Shown: positions 18,201 to 26,686, counted from the stretch's first letter. The stretch is DNA of 64,000 nt from Sutcliffiella halmapala (GCF_002019665.1 NZ_KV917375.1:4167445-4231444); one strand, 5' to 3'. Numbers and translations: made by a program. Notes: generated by a model from the letters alone, not told the origin.

Positions 18201-18542
18201 TTATTTATTTTTGTTTGGTTCTAAGTGTTTTGTTATCACTTCTTTTGTATCTTGGACAATTTCCAACACTTGTGGAGTAGTTTCTCTTAACTCATTAATC
18301 TTCACTCTTAAATAGTCCATATCTCGTGAAACATCGTCTACCGTCGTTTTAACATTTTGAATTTGTTGACGAACTGCATCTGTAATTTCTTGTGGATGCT
18401 GCACGACATACTTTATTTTTCCACCAACCTGCTTCCCATTATGTATGAAATTCGTTCTAGTTTCTTTGTCTAATAAAGAAATTGCCGCTCCTACTAAGGC
18501 ACCGATTAACATTCCTTCAAACATTTTATTTCTTTTCTCCAT
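18201..18542 (-). CDS. yfkI: YtxH-domain protein (YfkI-like)
   Basis: A 113-residue protein with a short hydrophobic glycine-rich segment near residues 9-24 (EGMLIGALVGAAISLL), followed by a long amphipathic helical region with coiled-coil character to the end (VRQQIQNVKTTVDDVSRDMD). This is the YtxH layout: a membrane-attached stress-associated protein of unknown mechanism. RBS GGAGTGGGAG precedes the ATG. It sits between yfkJ and yfkH, with small gaps on both sides, consistent with one operon. The yfkI symbol rests on gene order. Confidence 0.75.
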   Translation of the reverse strand: MEKRNKMFEGMLIGALVGAAISLLDKETRTNFIHNGKQVGGKIKYVVQHPQEITDAVRQQIQNVKTTVDDVSRDMDYLRVKINELRETTPQVLEIVQDTKEVITKHLEPNKNK

Positions 18543-18559
18543 GCTCTCCCACTCCTGCT

Positions 18560-19030
18560 CTATTGTAGTTTTTCTTCTTTTATTTTTTGTAGTAAGTTGT
18601 CACAGCCTTCTGCTACAAGCTCATAAACCTCATCAAAGTTTCCAGTAAAATAAGGATCTGGTACATCACTAATTTGACTTTTCGGTACAAAATCCAATAA
18701 TCGTCCAATAAAACCCGTTTTTTGATACCCAGCCATTTTCCGGAGGTTTCCTAAGTTTTCCGCGTCCATTGCAATAATATAGTCATAATCGGCTAAATCC
18801 TGCTTAACTACCTGCCTTGCCACCATTCCTTCATAGCTTATCTTTTTATCATCCAGCAGCTTTCTTGTTCCTTCATGTGGCGGATGCCCAATATGCCAGT
18901 CTCCAGTGCCAGCGGAGTCCACTTCAATCTTGTCTGACAGATTTTCTTTTCTCACTAATTGTTTAAAAATCGCCTCTGCCATTGGAGAACGGCATATATT
19001 TCCTAGACAAACAAACAATACACGTACCAA
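18560..19030 (-). CDS. yfkJ: Low-molecular-weight protein-tyrosine phosphatase YfkJ
   Basis: The active-site loop VCLGNICRSPMAE at the N-terminus supplies the catalytic cysteine (about residue 8) and arginine (about residue 14). The general-acid aspartate is in DVPDPYF near residue 124. I place the start at the TTG at 19028-19030, preceded by AAAGGGG, giving 156 residues, the normal family length. The longer frame reaching 19240 adds an implausible 70-residue leader. YfkJ dephosphorylates tyrosine-phosphorylated proteins and in B. subtilis is stress-linked. It is first in the yfkJ-yfkI-yfkH group. Confidence 0.9.
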   Translation of the reverse strand: MVRVLFVCLGNICRSPMAEAIFKQLVRKENLSDKIEVDSAGTGDWHIGHPPHEGTRKLLDDKKISYEGMVARQVVKQDLADYDYIIAMDAENLGNLRKMAGYQKTGFIGRLLDFVPKSQISDVPDPYFTGNFDEVYELVAEGCDNLLQKIKEEKLQ

Positions 19031-19218
19031 TAGGTTAACCCCTTTCTTTGCTTTCTTAGTTTCATTATATACATTTTTCCCATTTTCCTCGAATAATCTA
19101 AAACGGGCATTTTTCAATTTTGCTATATAAGTGTTATACCCTCTTATTGAAGTTTGGTACTGTTTTTTAGGAATTAATGATAAAATAAGAAAAAGCCTGT
19201 TCGAAAGGATTGATGACG

Positions 19219-19449
19219 ATGAACTTAAACGAAAAATCAACAGAAAACGTGGAATACATGATTGAAGAAATAAAAGGAAAGTTAAAAGTATTAAATCTAG
19301 GTGCGATCAAACCCTCCCATTTTGACGAAGAAATGTATGAGGAATTAAAAGATATTTATGACCTTGTAATGAGAAAACCATCTTTTAGTCCAAATGAAAT
19401 GCAAGCCTTAGCTGAAGAGCTTGGGAACTTACGTAAAAATAAAGCCTAG
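19219..19449 (+). CDS. yfkK: UPF0435/DUF1128 protein YfkK
   Basis: A 76-residue acidic helical protein starting MNLNEKSTENVEYMIEEIKG and ending ALAEELGNLRKNKA, matching the UPF0435 family in length and pattern. ATG at 19219 is chosen because AAAGGA lies nine bases upstream; the earlier ATG at 19213 is too close. It is divergent from yfkJ, as in B. subtilis. Function is unknown. The downstream terminator overlaps the end of the convergent gene. Confidence 0.85.
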   Translation: MNLNEKSTENVEYMIEEIKGKLKVLNLGAIKPSHFDEEMYEELKDIYDLVMRKPSFSPNEMQALAEELGNLRKNKA

Positions 19450-19467
19450 GCATTCAGTAACCTCTGA

Positions 19468-19510
19468 AACAAAGCACTTAAGAGCGCTTCTTAAATGCTT
19501 TGTTTTTATT
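19468..19510. terminator. Terminator between yfkK and the convergent SRPBCC gene
   Basis: AACAAAGCACTTAAGA and TCTTAAATGCTTTGTT pair over a four-base loop and are followed by TTTTATTTTG on the plus strand. The hairpin covers the last codons of the minus-strand gene. Confidence 0.75.
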
Positions 19511-19963
19511 TTGTTCTGTTTCTGCTATTTTTTTCAACTCATTTGCGCGAGTAATAATAAAATTTTCCATGTAGGCTTCTAAAAATAAGCTATCTGCTAT
19601 CTTCCCAAAAAGTCCTAGTGGAGACTGATATTCAAATCTGTCTAACATGATTGTTCCACCCTCTACCTCTTGAAAATTGTGAGTATGTGTAAACGAGTGA
19701 AATACTCCTTCTACCATGATATCGATGAATTGATACGGTTTAGTCATCTCGGTTATCTGGGCGGTTAATTTTTGTTTAATCCCAAAATGGACCGCCTCCC
19801 AAGTTACTACGTCCCCTTTTTCTAGTAATCCCTCCATCACACCAGCAATTGCTCGTTCCTTCGTCTTTGCAGTGGTTTTCGTATGGATCTCGACATTTCT
19901 TGCAAGGTCAAAGCACAACTCAATCGGTGCCTTAATATATGTTTGATGTTCAATTACCGGCAT
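19478..19963 (-). CDS. SRPBCC/polyketide cyclase-like lipid-binding fold protein
   Basis: A 161-residue START-like protein. It opens MPVIEHQTYIKAPIELCFDL, the usual first strand of the fold, and contains the later strand segment GVFHSFTHTHNFQEVEGG and the C-terminal helix region LFLEAYMENFIITRANELKK. Family members bind hydrophobic ligands or act as cyclases, but no catalytic residues can be assigned. RBS GGGAGGGAG precedes the ATG. It is a single-gene unit, convergent with yfkK. Confidence 0.8.
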   Translation of the reverse strand: MPVIEHQTYIKAPIELCFDLARNVEIHTKTTAKTKERAIAGVMEGLLEKGDVVTWEAVHFGIKQKLTAQITEMTKPYQFIDIMVEGVFHSFTHTHNFQEVEGGTIMLDRFEYQSPLGLFGKIADSLFLEAYMENFIITRANELKKIAETEQNKNKAFKKRS

Positions 19964-20074
19964 CTGATTAACTCCCTCCCAAAACCTTATTATAACAACT
20001 CGGACATCTATTTCCTTACTTTAAGTAATGAACATTTCTCTGGGCGCATATATGTGTACAGAGGAGGGATTTTT

Positions 20075-20236
20075 ATGATTGGTTTATATGGTGCTACCAT
20101 TGGTCTTGCTATACTACTCTTTTTAGTAATGGGCTTGTTTATTTATTTCGTTTCAACTGGCTTGAACAAGAAAGATACAATCAATATTGACCCTATACCT
20201 CTAGAAACAACGGACGAAGATGAAACTAAAGATTGA
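20075..20236 (+). CDS. Small single-span membrane protein (53 residues)
   Basis: Open frame with a very strong RBS (GAGGAGGG) eight bases before the ATG. The product begins with a hydrophobic span at about residues 5-30 (TIGLAILLFLVMGLFIYFV), followed by a short acidic cytoplasmic or external tail rich in Asp, Glu and Thr (TTDEDETKD). The longer frame from 19883 is not supported because it lacks a ribosome site. It lies 80 bp upstream of the YfhP-like gene on the same strand and may be cotranscribed. Function is unknown. Confidence 0.75.
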   Translation: MIGLYGATIGLAILLFLVMGLFIYFVSTGLNKKDTINIDPIPLETTDEDETKD

Positions 20237-20315
20237 ATAGGACAACCTTTTTGTTACTCCCCCCTATTTAAGGTAAAATGGAATGGAATGTTTTAGTCTT
20301 ACTAGGGGGATTTTT

Positions 20316-21182
20316 ATGGATACAATTACACACACACTGTTTGGAATGACGATTTATGGGGCTGTGGATAAAAGAAAAGATGATAAGAAAACGAAGATAG
20401 CTTTATTTGCATCCGCCATTACGGCTAGCCAAATTCCTGATAGCGATATAATTTCACAACTTTGGGATACTGAAGGTATGTACCAAATGTGGCATCGAGG
20501 TATCACCCACTCCCTATTCATGGTACCTGTTTGGGCCCTCTTACTCTTTTTGATCAGTATTGTTATTCTAAAAAAGAAGGATTGGCGCTTTTTGTGGGTC
20601 CCACTCATCGCGACGTTTATACATAATACAAGTGACTTATTTAATGCATGGGGCACCGGTTATCTTGAACCTTTTTCGTCAATGCGAATAACATTTGGGA
20701 CCATTCCAATTGTTGATTTCATGATTTGGTTCATTATTGGGGTTGGATTTTTGGCAAGGCGCTTTTGGAAAAAAGAACGTCATCAGCTATATCGAGTTGT
20801 GTGGCTTTTGATTATTTTTCATGTGACAATACAAACATATCAAGGCTATCTATTATATAAAAGCTATGAAGATAAATATGATCAAGTGGCATTATCAGCA
20901 AGCTTTATCCCATGGCATTATTCCGTTATTGGTAAAATCGATGACACGGTTATGATCTTTGATGATTCCTTATTTACTACTCCTACTCTACAATATTCCC
21001 TTGTCTCAGCAGATGAGGCTGACTTAGAGGAGTTATTTGGCGAAATTCCAGAGGCGAAAACGCTTTATGAATGGGCTCCATTTGTGGTAATTGTTGATGA
21101 TGATGAAAGACTCGGGATTTATGATCCACGATTTTATCGGGATGGTCAATCGTTTTTGTTTGAGTTTTTAGAGAAGCAATAG
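20316..21182 (+). CDS. YfhP/YdjM-like membrane-bound metal-dependent hydrolase family protein
   Basis: A 288-residue protein beginning MDTITHTLFGMTIYGA, with SQIPDSDIIS and HRGITHSLFMVP, the conserved Asp and His motifs of the YdjM/DUF457 membrane hydrolase family. Four or so membrane spans follow up to about residue 180, then a soluble C-terminal domain. ATG at 20316 has GGGGGA six bases upstream and matches the family N-terminus; the frame from 20283 does not. B. subtilis YfhP belongs to the same family. The enzymatic activity is inferred from the family and not demonstrated. Confidence 0.82.
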   Translation: MDTITHTLFGMTIYGAVDKRKDDKKTKIALFASAITASQIPDSDIISQLWDTEGMYQMWHRGITHSLFMVPVWALLLFLISIVILKKKDWRFLWVPLIATFIHNTSDLFNAWGTGYLEPFSSMRITFGTIPIVDFMIWFIIGVGFLARRFWKKERHQLYRVVWLLIIFHVTIQTYQGYLLYKSYEDKYDQVALSASFIPWHYSVIGKIDDTVMIFDDSLFTTPTLQYSLVSADEADLEELFGEIPEAKTLYEWAPFVVIVDDDERLGIYDPRFYRDGQSFLFEFLEKQ

Positions 21183-21213
21183 GTTAGCTAGCGGAATAGT
21201 CCAAACTCACATT

Positions 21214-21260
21214 AAGCTTTGTAATCTGTCGAGAGTTGTACAGATTACATGGCTTTTTTG
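21214..21260 (+). terminator. Intrinsic terminator after the YfhP-like gene
   Basis: GTAATCTGT pairs with ACAGATTAC, with flanking AGC and GCT also pairing, and six T residues follow. Confidence 0.8.
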
Positions 21261-21495
21261 TTTTCGTCCAAAATCAAACAAAATAATGGTATTTTCGCAA
21301 AAATTATGCGATGCTTGGGATATAATACCTATTAAATATCCCGCTTTCGTCCTAATCTCAATGCTCCAGCAGCAGATCCCTAATACTTAATCTAGTAAAA
21401 AATAATTTTATTAGAAAAATAGTTTTTTTAGGTATATAAATCTATGAAACTGGGAATTACTATAGAAAATACAAAAAAAAACGAGGTGCTAAATC

Positions 21496-21660
21496 ATGTT
21501 AGTAGCAAAAAGGTATTTCTTATCGGATTTAGAACGTGAGAATGTAGAGCAAATGCTGATGGATAATGGTCACCAATGTCAGGATATACTCCATTTAGAT
21601 GACGAAGAAATTATTCACATATATCAAAAAATCATGGTAGATCAATTAATTACAAAATAA
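21496..21660 (+). CDS. Small protein of 54 residues, paralogue of the one at 13393
   Basis: An open frame starting MLVAKRYFLSDLERENVEQM after GAGGTG, seven bases before the ATG. The sequence is charged and helical without a membrane span. Its end HLDDEEIIHIYQKIMVDQLI lines up with TDADIEHLYNNVYEQMMI of the 49-residue protein 8 kb away. A perfect terminator follows immediately, which supports a real single-gene transcript. Function is unknown. Confidence 0.75.
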   Translation: MLVAKRYFLSDLERENVEQMLMDNGHQCQDILHLDDEEIIHIYQKIMVDQLITK

Positions 21661-21712
21661 AAAAGCGACGAACCTATCTTCATTGGTGAGAAGAAGGTTC
21701 GTCGCTTTTTAT
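21658..21712 (+). terminator. Intrinsic terminator after the 54-residue gene
   Basis: AAAAAGCGACGAACCT and AGGTTCGTCGCTTTTT form a stem of at least 14 bp, directly after the stop codon. Confidence 0.9.
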
Positions 21713-21737
21713 TTATATAAAGGGGGGAGAAGCTAAA

Positions 21738-21872
21738 TTATTGTGGACTTAATCCTTTTATTAGATCCAGTCTTGGCTTACATACATCTACTTTAATACC
21801 TTTTTTCTTATATTTTTCCACGATTTTACGGACATCGATACCTTTTTTCTCTTTACTACTATTCTTTTGCAT
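21738..21872 (-). CDS. Small basic protein (44 residues)
   Basis: Minus-strand open frame MQKNSSKEKKGIDVRKIVEK continuing with a KYKKKGIKVDVCKPRLDL stretch. GAGGCG lies about ten bases before the ATG. It is lysine-rich with one cysteine and no membrane segment. I do not recognise the family. It precedes the HtrA gene region but is separated from it by about 210 bp containing a perfect inverted repeat. Confidence 0.5.
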   Translation of the reverse strand: MQKNSSKEKKGIDVRKIVEKYKKKGIKVDVCKPRLDLIKGLSPQ

Positions 21873-22021
21873 GATATGGATCGCCTCTATTCGTCTTATT
21901 TTAAGGCTGTTTTCGCATACTGTGTTGCTTATAGTAAATTATAATCTGATCGTCATAATCGTTGCTGTCGTGCTTTTTTCCCGAAGTGAGGGGCTGCATG
22001 GTATTTTCAAAGCAACATGAC

Positions 22022-22051
22022 GGTAAAAAGTCCAAATGCCGACTTTTTACC
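22022..22051. repeat. Perfect 11-bp inverted repeat downstream of the HtrA-like gene
   Basis: GGTAAAAAGTC and GACTTTTTACC flank an eight-base loop. It lies 36 bp beyond the stop of the minus-strand protease gene and could act as its terminator, though no T run follows the stem. Confidence 0.45.
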
Positions 22052-22086
22052 AACTTAAAGCCACAATCTTTACGAAAAGAGCCTAT

Positions 22087-23319
22087 TTAAAACATTTGCT
22101 TGACTAAAGTCATTTCAGCTTCCTGTAATTGTCCATTTCGATAGAATGACACTTTCATTTTGTCTCCAATTTGTTTTTCATTGTATAAGAACTTTCGTAA
22201 TCCTAATGCATTATTAATTTCTTGGCCATCTAGTTTCACGATTACATCATAGTCCTTTAATCCTGCTTTATCCGCTGGTGAAGTTTTTTCAACTCCTGTC
22301 ACTACGATGCCTCTTTTCACTTCTTCTGGAAGCTTTAATGTTGCTCTTTGTTGTTCTAATGGCACATCCGATAAAGAGGCGAGCGAAACACCCATGAACG
22401 GTCGCTGAACTTCTGCATGTTGTTCTAAGTCTTCAATAATTGGAATAACTGCTGTAATCGGAATGGCAAAACCTATTCCTTCCACTCTTGATTGCGCGAT
22501 TTTCATGGAGTTAATGCCGATGACCTCTCCTCGAAGATTAATTAGTGCTCCACCGCTATTGCCTGGGTTAATGGCAGCATCCGTTTGAATAACATCTGCT
22601 TCCCAATCAGGCTGTCCGTCTTGATTTATGTCAACTGGGATAATTCGTTCTTTCCCACTAATGATTCCCTGTGTAACGGAGCCGAAGAATTCTAGCCCAA
22701 GTGGATTCCCAATCGCAATTACCGGTTCTCCCAGTGTGATAGTGTCAGAATCTCCAAAAATTGCAATTTGATTAACACTTGACCCATCAACTGTTAGCAC
22801 TGCTAAATCTGTTAAAACATCACTACCTACCACCGTTGCCTCGACTCTTGAGCCATCCGCTAAGCTCACTTCTACTTTTGAAGCGCCATCGATAACATGT
22901 GCGTTTGTCACAATGTAGGCTTTACCGTTTTCTTTTTTATACACAACACCGGAACCAGTCCCAGCTTCGGTGGCCTCTTGAGCCGTCCGAGGTTCAAATA
23001 AGGAGCCTCTTCCTTCTTGTATATTAACTACCCCAACTACCGCTTCAGAAACTTTTTCCACTGAATTAGTAACATCGGTATGAATTTGTTTAAAATCTAC
23101 TTGTTCTGGTTGAATCGTAGAGGTTGTTTCTAGACTCGCAGGAGGCTCATCACTTTGTGAGTTATCTATGTAAAAGCCCCAATCCAAAAGAACCGGTAAC
23201 ATCGAGACCACACCTAGTGCACCAACGATTCCTCCAGAAACAGAAGCAACGATAAGTTTCCCAAATGATTTTTCTTTTTTAGACCGCGTCTGGGTCACAT
23301 GTTCATCGTAATATCCCAT
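22087..23319 (-). CDS. HtrA/DegP-family membrane serine protease with PDZ domain
   Basis: A 410-residue S1C protease for quality control of proteins outside the membrane. It has a short cytoplasmic N-terminus, a membrane anchor at about residues 23-45, a trypsin-like domain (about 85-300) and a PDZ domain (about 310-405). The triad is visible as His in TNAHVIDG, Asp in DLAVLTV and Ser in NPGNSGGALIN. Size and layout match B. subtilis YyxA/HtrA/HtrB. It lies 128 bp downstream of a two-component system on the same strand, so the sensor may control it in response to envelope stress; this is inference. Confidence 0.92.
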   Translation of the reverse strand: MGYYDEHVTQTRSKKEKSFGKLIVASVSGGIVGALGVVSMLPVLLDWGFYIDNSQSDEPPASLETTSTIQPEQVDFKQIHTDVTNSVEKVSEAVVGVVNIQEGRGSLFEPRTAQEATEAGTGSGVVYKKENGKAYIVTNAHVIDGASKVEVSLADGSRVEATVVGSDVLTDLAVLTVDGSSVNQIAIFGDSDTITLGEPVIAIGNPLGLEFFGSVTQGIISGKERIIPVDINQDGQPDWEADVIQTDAAINPGNSGGALINLRGEVIGINSMKIAQSRVEGIGFAIPITAVIPIIEDLEQHAEVQRPFMGVSLASLSDVPLEQQRATLKLPEEVKRGIVVTGVEKTSPADKAGLKDYDVIVKLDGQEINNALGLRKFLYNEKQIGDKMKVSFYRNGQLQEAEMTLVKQMF

Positions 23320-23447
23320 AATTCTTCCACCTCATGATTTATTTTCCGAAAGGATTACCGCAAAAAAGTAAAATAATACTCTATATTTATATTTAACCTT
23401 ATTGTGATGAAAACTATCTTAAAGATAAATGAGAATTTGATGAGAAA

Positions 23448-24866
23448 TTAAGCGTTAGATGATGTCCCTTCGTCAAAAATCACTTGAATACTTGTCCATT
23501 CCCCTTCCACACTTTCAGCCACAATGGAACCGTTATAGTTATGAACTATTCTTTGCGCAATAGATAACCCTAATCCTTGTCCACCTTTTTCACGACTACG
23601 TGCTTTGTCTACACGATAAAAACGGTCAAATATTTTTTCTAAATCCTCTTTCGGTATGCCAATTCCATAATCCTTAATTAGAAAAAAGAACTTCCCTTCT
23701 TCTTGTCCTGCCGAAACCTCAACATTAGTGGAATCCTTTGAGTATTTCACTGCATTATCTAATAAAATAATCAGTAACTGCTCTAAATGACGATCCGCCA
23801 TTTGGATGGTCATTTCTTTCTTCAATTTATTATGAAAGGAAAAAGTGAAATTCGGGTGTAATAAGGTAAACTTCTTGATCAACTCTTCGATAACTGGCAC
23901 AGGATTGATCTGTTCATCTGCAACTTCAAAGCGATCAGACTCAAGTCTTGTAAGCTCTAAAAGTTCTAATACCAGCATTTTAAGACGCTCTACTTCTTGT
24001 TGAGATGCTTTTAGTGACTCCTCCAATACTTCAGGATCGTTTTTTCCCCACCTGTTCAGCAAGGAGATATGACCTTCCAAAATAGAAATAGGGGTCCGCA
24101 GCTCGTGTGAAGCATCCTCCACAAATTGCTTTTGCTTTTGAAAAGAGGTTTCTACATCATTCATCATTTCATTAAACACATTGGAAATATCCGCAATCTC
24201 ATCTTTTTGATTACTATCTTGAGGTACCCGTTCCTTAAAGCCGCGCTTTTTAATGCGCTTCATTGTATCGGTTAAGGCAGAGATTGGGGCCAATAACTTT
24301 CTCGCAATGAGCATCCCACCAACACCACTCAGTAAAATAGCACCAGCACCTGCTGACCAAGTAACGAGAAAAATCAGTCCTCTAAGCCGTTCATAATTTT
24401 TCAGATCCCTAATAACTTCTATGTATCCTACAAAACCATTTGTTATAACCGGTCTTCGGTGAATTAAGTAATGCTTCCCGTTCACCTTTACATGTTCTAA
24501 ATTCTCACTTTCTACTGGAGTAACAAGCAACTCATGGGGTAAATTAGTCGCTACTGCCAATACCAAATTGCCCTCGCGATCCATGATGCGAATAAGCTCA
24601 TTAGCTTCATTTACTTTTTCTAAAAAGCCACTACTATATATAATTTCTGTTCGATCCACTATAAATGGCTTATCTGCTAAATAAGCTTGAATTTCTCTCA
24701 TTTTTTCCTGGATATTTCGTTCCTCTTGATCGATCATCCAAGTTCTCATAACATAGTACTGGATCGAATTATAGGTAACAAATAAAATAAACAGAACCAA
24801 TGACGACCAAATAGTAATCTTCCATCGTATCGGTAGCTGCGAAAAAAAATTCGTGATTTTCATCAT
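23448..24866 (-). CDS. Sensor histidine kinase, ArlS/YkoH-like
   Basis: A 472-residue membrane kinase. Membrane spans near residues 16-36 and 165-190 flank an extracellular sensor loop. A HAMP linker follows, then the HisKA phosphoacceptor region FVEDASHELRTPISILEGH and an ATPase domain with DNAVKYS, KDYGIGIP and GGQGLGLSIAQ. The start codon overlaps the regulator stop in ATGA, so the two are coupled. Overall it resembles ArlS of Staphylococcus and YkoH of B. subtilis. The signal is unknown; the adjacent HtrA protease suggests envelope stress. Confidence 0.9.
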   Translation of the reverse strand: MMKITNFFSQLPIRWKITIWSSLVLFILFVTYNSIQYYVMRTWMIDQEERNIQEKMREIQAYLADKPFIVDRTEIIYSSGFLEKVNEANELIRIMDREGNLVLAVATNLPHELLVTPVESENLEHVKVNGKHYLIHRRPVITNGFVGYIEVIRDLKNYERLRGLIFLVTWSAGAGAILLSGVGGMLIARKLLAPISALTDTMKRIKKRGFKERVPQDSNQKDEIADISNVFNEMMNDVETSFQKQKQFVEDASHELRTPISILEGHISLLNRWGKNDPEVLEESLKASQQEVERLKMLVLELLELTRLESDRFEVADEQINPVPVIEELIKKFTLLHPNFTFSFHNKLKKEMTIQMADRHLEQLLIILLDNAVKYSKDSTNVEVSAGQEEGKFFFLIKDYGIGIPKEDLEKIFDRFYRVDKARSREKGGQGLGLSIAQRIVHNYNGSIVAESVEGEWTSIQVIFDEGTSSNA

Positions 24867-25543
24867 TTTCTCATCACATAACCAGTCCCACGAACCGTCT
24901 GAATATAGCTTTCTCCATCTGGTTTATCAATTTTATTTCTTAAATATCGAACATACACATCCACTACATTCGTTTCCGCGTATGTCCCTAGTTCCCACAC
25001 CTTTTCCAAAAGGAGCTCCCTTGTCAAAACGCGATTTATATTCGTCATAAACACCACTAATAAATCGAACTCTCGTTTCGTTAATTCAATGGGTTCTTCT
25101 TCCCGATGAACCGTTCGTGCATCAAGGTCTACCTTTAGTTCTTGGAAGGTGAGAATATTACTAGAGGTGCTAGACTTTTTCCCCTCCAGCCTACGCAAAA
25201 GAGCACGTATTCTTGCAAGAAGCTCTTCAATAGCAAACGGCTTTGACATATAATCGTCCGCCCCACTGTCTAAGCCAGACACCTTGTCCATCACACTATC
25301 CCTGGCAGTTAACATAATAATAGGCGTATCCTTTGCCGCACGAATCCTTCTGCACACTTCCATCCCACTCAATCCAGGAAGCATTAAATCTAATAAAATA
25401 ACGTCCCACTCTTCATTTATTGCTAAATCAAGGCCAGCTCTACCATCATAAGCAGTGGCGATCGTGAAGCCTTCATATTGTAATTCCAACTCAATAAAAC
25501 GAGCTAAATTTTTTTCATCTTCTATAATTAACACCTTACACAT
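24863..25543 (-). CDS. OmpR-family response regulator, ArlR/YkoG-like
   Basis: A 226-residue regulator with a receiver domain (residues 1-115: acidic pair in IIEDE, phospho-Asp in ILLDLMLPGL, Lys in YMSKPF) and a winged-helix DNA-binding domain (about 130-225, ELTKREFDLLVVF, VDVYVRYLRNKI). ATG at 25543 is chosen because AGGAGGTGGAG lies just upstream; the longer frame starting at 25606 would include the ribosome site. NLARFIELELQYEGF is close to the ArlR N-terminus. It is coupled to the kinase gene by an ATGA overlap. Confidence 0.92.
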   Translation of the reverse strand: MCKVLIIEDEKNLARFIELELQYEGFTIATAYDGRAGLDLAINEEWDVILLDLMLPGLSGMEVCRRIRAAKDTPIIMLTARDSVMDKVSGLDSGADDYMSKPFAIEELLARIRALLRRLEGKKSSTSSNILTFQELKVDLDARTVHREEEPIELTKREFDLLVVFMTNINRVLTRELLLEKVWELGTYAETNVVDVYVRYLRNKIDKPDGESYIQTVRGTGYVMRK

Positions 25544-25727
25544 ATCTCCACCTCCTAGTATAAGTGGCACACTATTAATAGCTTTGACTCTCTCCACCAT
25601 TCTCAATCCTAAAACCTTACATATTAATAGTACCTAATAATTAGGAGTTATGGCATGAGAATTTGATGAGAATTGAAAAAGTAACATGTTTGTAATGGTG
25701 GTGAAAAAAATGTGATTCGTGTTTCTA

Positions 25728-26216
25728 TTATTTATGAGGCGGTTCCTCTTGTTTATGAGCCACTCCCTTCTATTTATGAGCCGATTATCGCGGTTTATGA
25801 GCCAGTTCCTCTTGTTTATGAGCCGACCACCTTTTTATGAGCCGATTATCACGGTTTATGAGCCGATCACCACGATTTATGAGCCAGTTCCTCTTGTTTA
25901 TGAGCCGACCACCTTTTTATGAGCCGATTATCACGGTTTATGAGCCGATCACCACGATTTATGAGCCAGTTCCTCTTGTTTATGAGCCGACCACCTTTTT
26001 ATGAGCCACGACCTTCTATTTATGAGCCGACCACCTTTTTATGAGCCACGACCTTCTATTTATGAGCCGATCATCACGGTTTATGAGCCAGTTCCTCTTG
26101 TTTATGAGCCGACCACCTTTTTATGAGCCACGACCTTCTATTTATGAGCCGATCACCACGGTTTATGAGCCAGTTCCTCTTGTTTATGAGCCGCCCCGCG
26201 CTTTTTATAAGCCATG
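25728..26216. repeat. Tandem array of about 23 units of 20-21 bp with core TTTATGAGCC
   Basis: Each unit has a nearly invariant TTTATGAGCC core, then ten or so bases drawn from a small set of cassettes (GTTCCTCTTG, GACCACCTTT, GATTATCACGG, GATCACCACGA, ACGACCTTCTA). The cassettes occur in higher-order blocks. Short open frames across it (such as the 67- and 81-codon ones) merely reflect the repeat and lack ribosome sites. It lies between the promoter side of the response regulator gene and the end of the DUF1992 gene. Confidence 0.9.
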
Positions 26217-26241
26217 TCCTGTTCCTTAACCAAACCACAAC

Positions 26242-26272
26242 AAAAAAAGCTCAGTATAGCTCTGAGCTTTTC
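26242..26272. terminator. Terminator downstream of the DUF1992 gene
   Basis: AAAAAAGCTCAG and CTGAGCTTTT form a stem with a seven-base loop, with A and T tracts on either side. It lies 46 bp beyond the minus-strand gene end. Confidence 0.65.
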
Positions 26273-26317
26273 TATATTATAGGGCTTATTTCAATTAAAG
26301 CCCCTGGCCCCTACTCT

Positions 26318-26686
26318 TCACTTCCATTTATCCTCTATTTTATTTTGGTAGTTCTTAAACACTGCTGAGTTGTTTTCCTTCTTTTTCTTTTCCATGATCT
26401 GATTGAACCGCAGGAGCTTTTCGTTCAACCGCCTAGTTAAGCGTTCCTCCTCCAACTCATCATGAGCACCCTTGATCAAGTCCTCAAGATACTCAATTTC
26501 ACTACGAACTTGTTGCTCTTCCATCATTCCTGAGTTTTTCATCATTTTGTAAGCCATTCGCATTTCAGGTGGGACACTTGATAAGTCTTCTAGATCTAGC
26601 CGTTTCCCATAGCCTGGTAAGTTCTCAAATTCCCCGTCCTCATAAGCTTTGCGTATTTTCTCATCCGTTAATCGAAAAAAGTCCAT
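26318..26686 (-). CDS. DUF1992 (DnaJ-like C28 N-terminal) family protein
   Basis: A 122-residue cytosolic protein with the DUF1992 features ADEKI-like start (LTDEKIRKAYEDGEFENLPG), GKRLDLEDLSSVPPEMRMAY and a lysine-rich helical tail. DUF1992 proteins are widespread in bacteria and are found as the DnaJ homolog subfamily C28 domain in eukaryotes. Molecular role is unknown. RBS GTGGGTG precedes the ATG weakly. It is transcribed towards the tandem repeat array. Confidence 0.85.
   Translation of the reverse strand: MDFFRLTDEKIRKAYEDGEFENLPGYGKRLDLEDLSSVPPEMRMAYKMMKNSGMMEEQQVRSEIEYLEDLIKGAHDELEEERLTRRLNEKLLRFNQIMEKKKKENNSAVFKNYQNKIEDKWK

Larger units (their letters stand above)
21183..22086. other. 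900-bp stretch with two tiny genes and hairpins
   Basis: This gap holds a terminator, a 54-residue gene (plus), its terminator, a 44-residue gene (minus) and a perfect 11-bp inverted repeat (22022-22032 with 22041-22051). No further open frame with a ribosome site was found. Confidence 0.6.

Noticed and set aside
19136-19141. GGGTAT on the minus strand as a sigma-B -10 for the yfkJ operon
   Set aside because: No GTTTAA-like -35 element lies 12-15 bases upstream, so the match is only half of the signal.
25719-26368. Overlapping 60-80 codon open frames across the tandem array
   Set aside because: They arise because the repeat keeps frames open, have no ribosome sites and translate to monotonous FLLFMSRP/YEPVPLV text.
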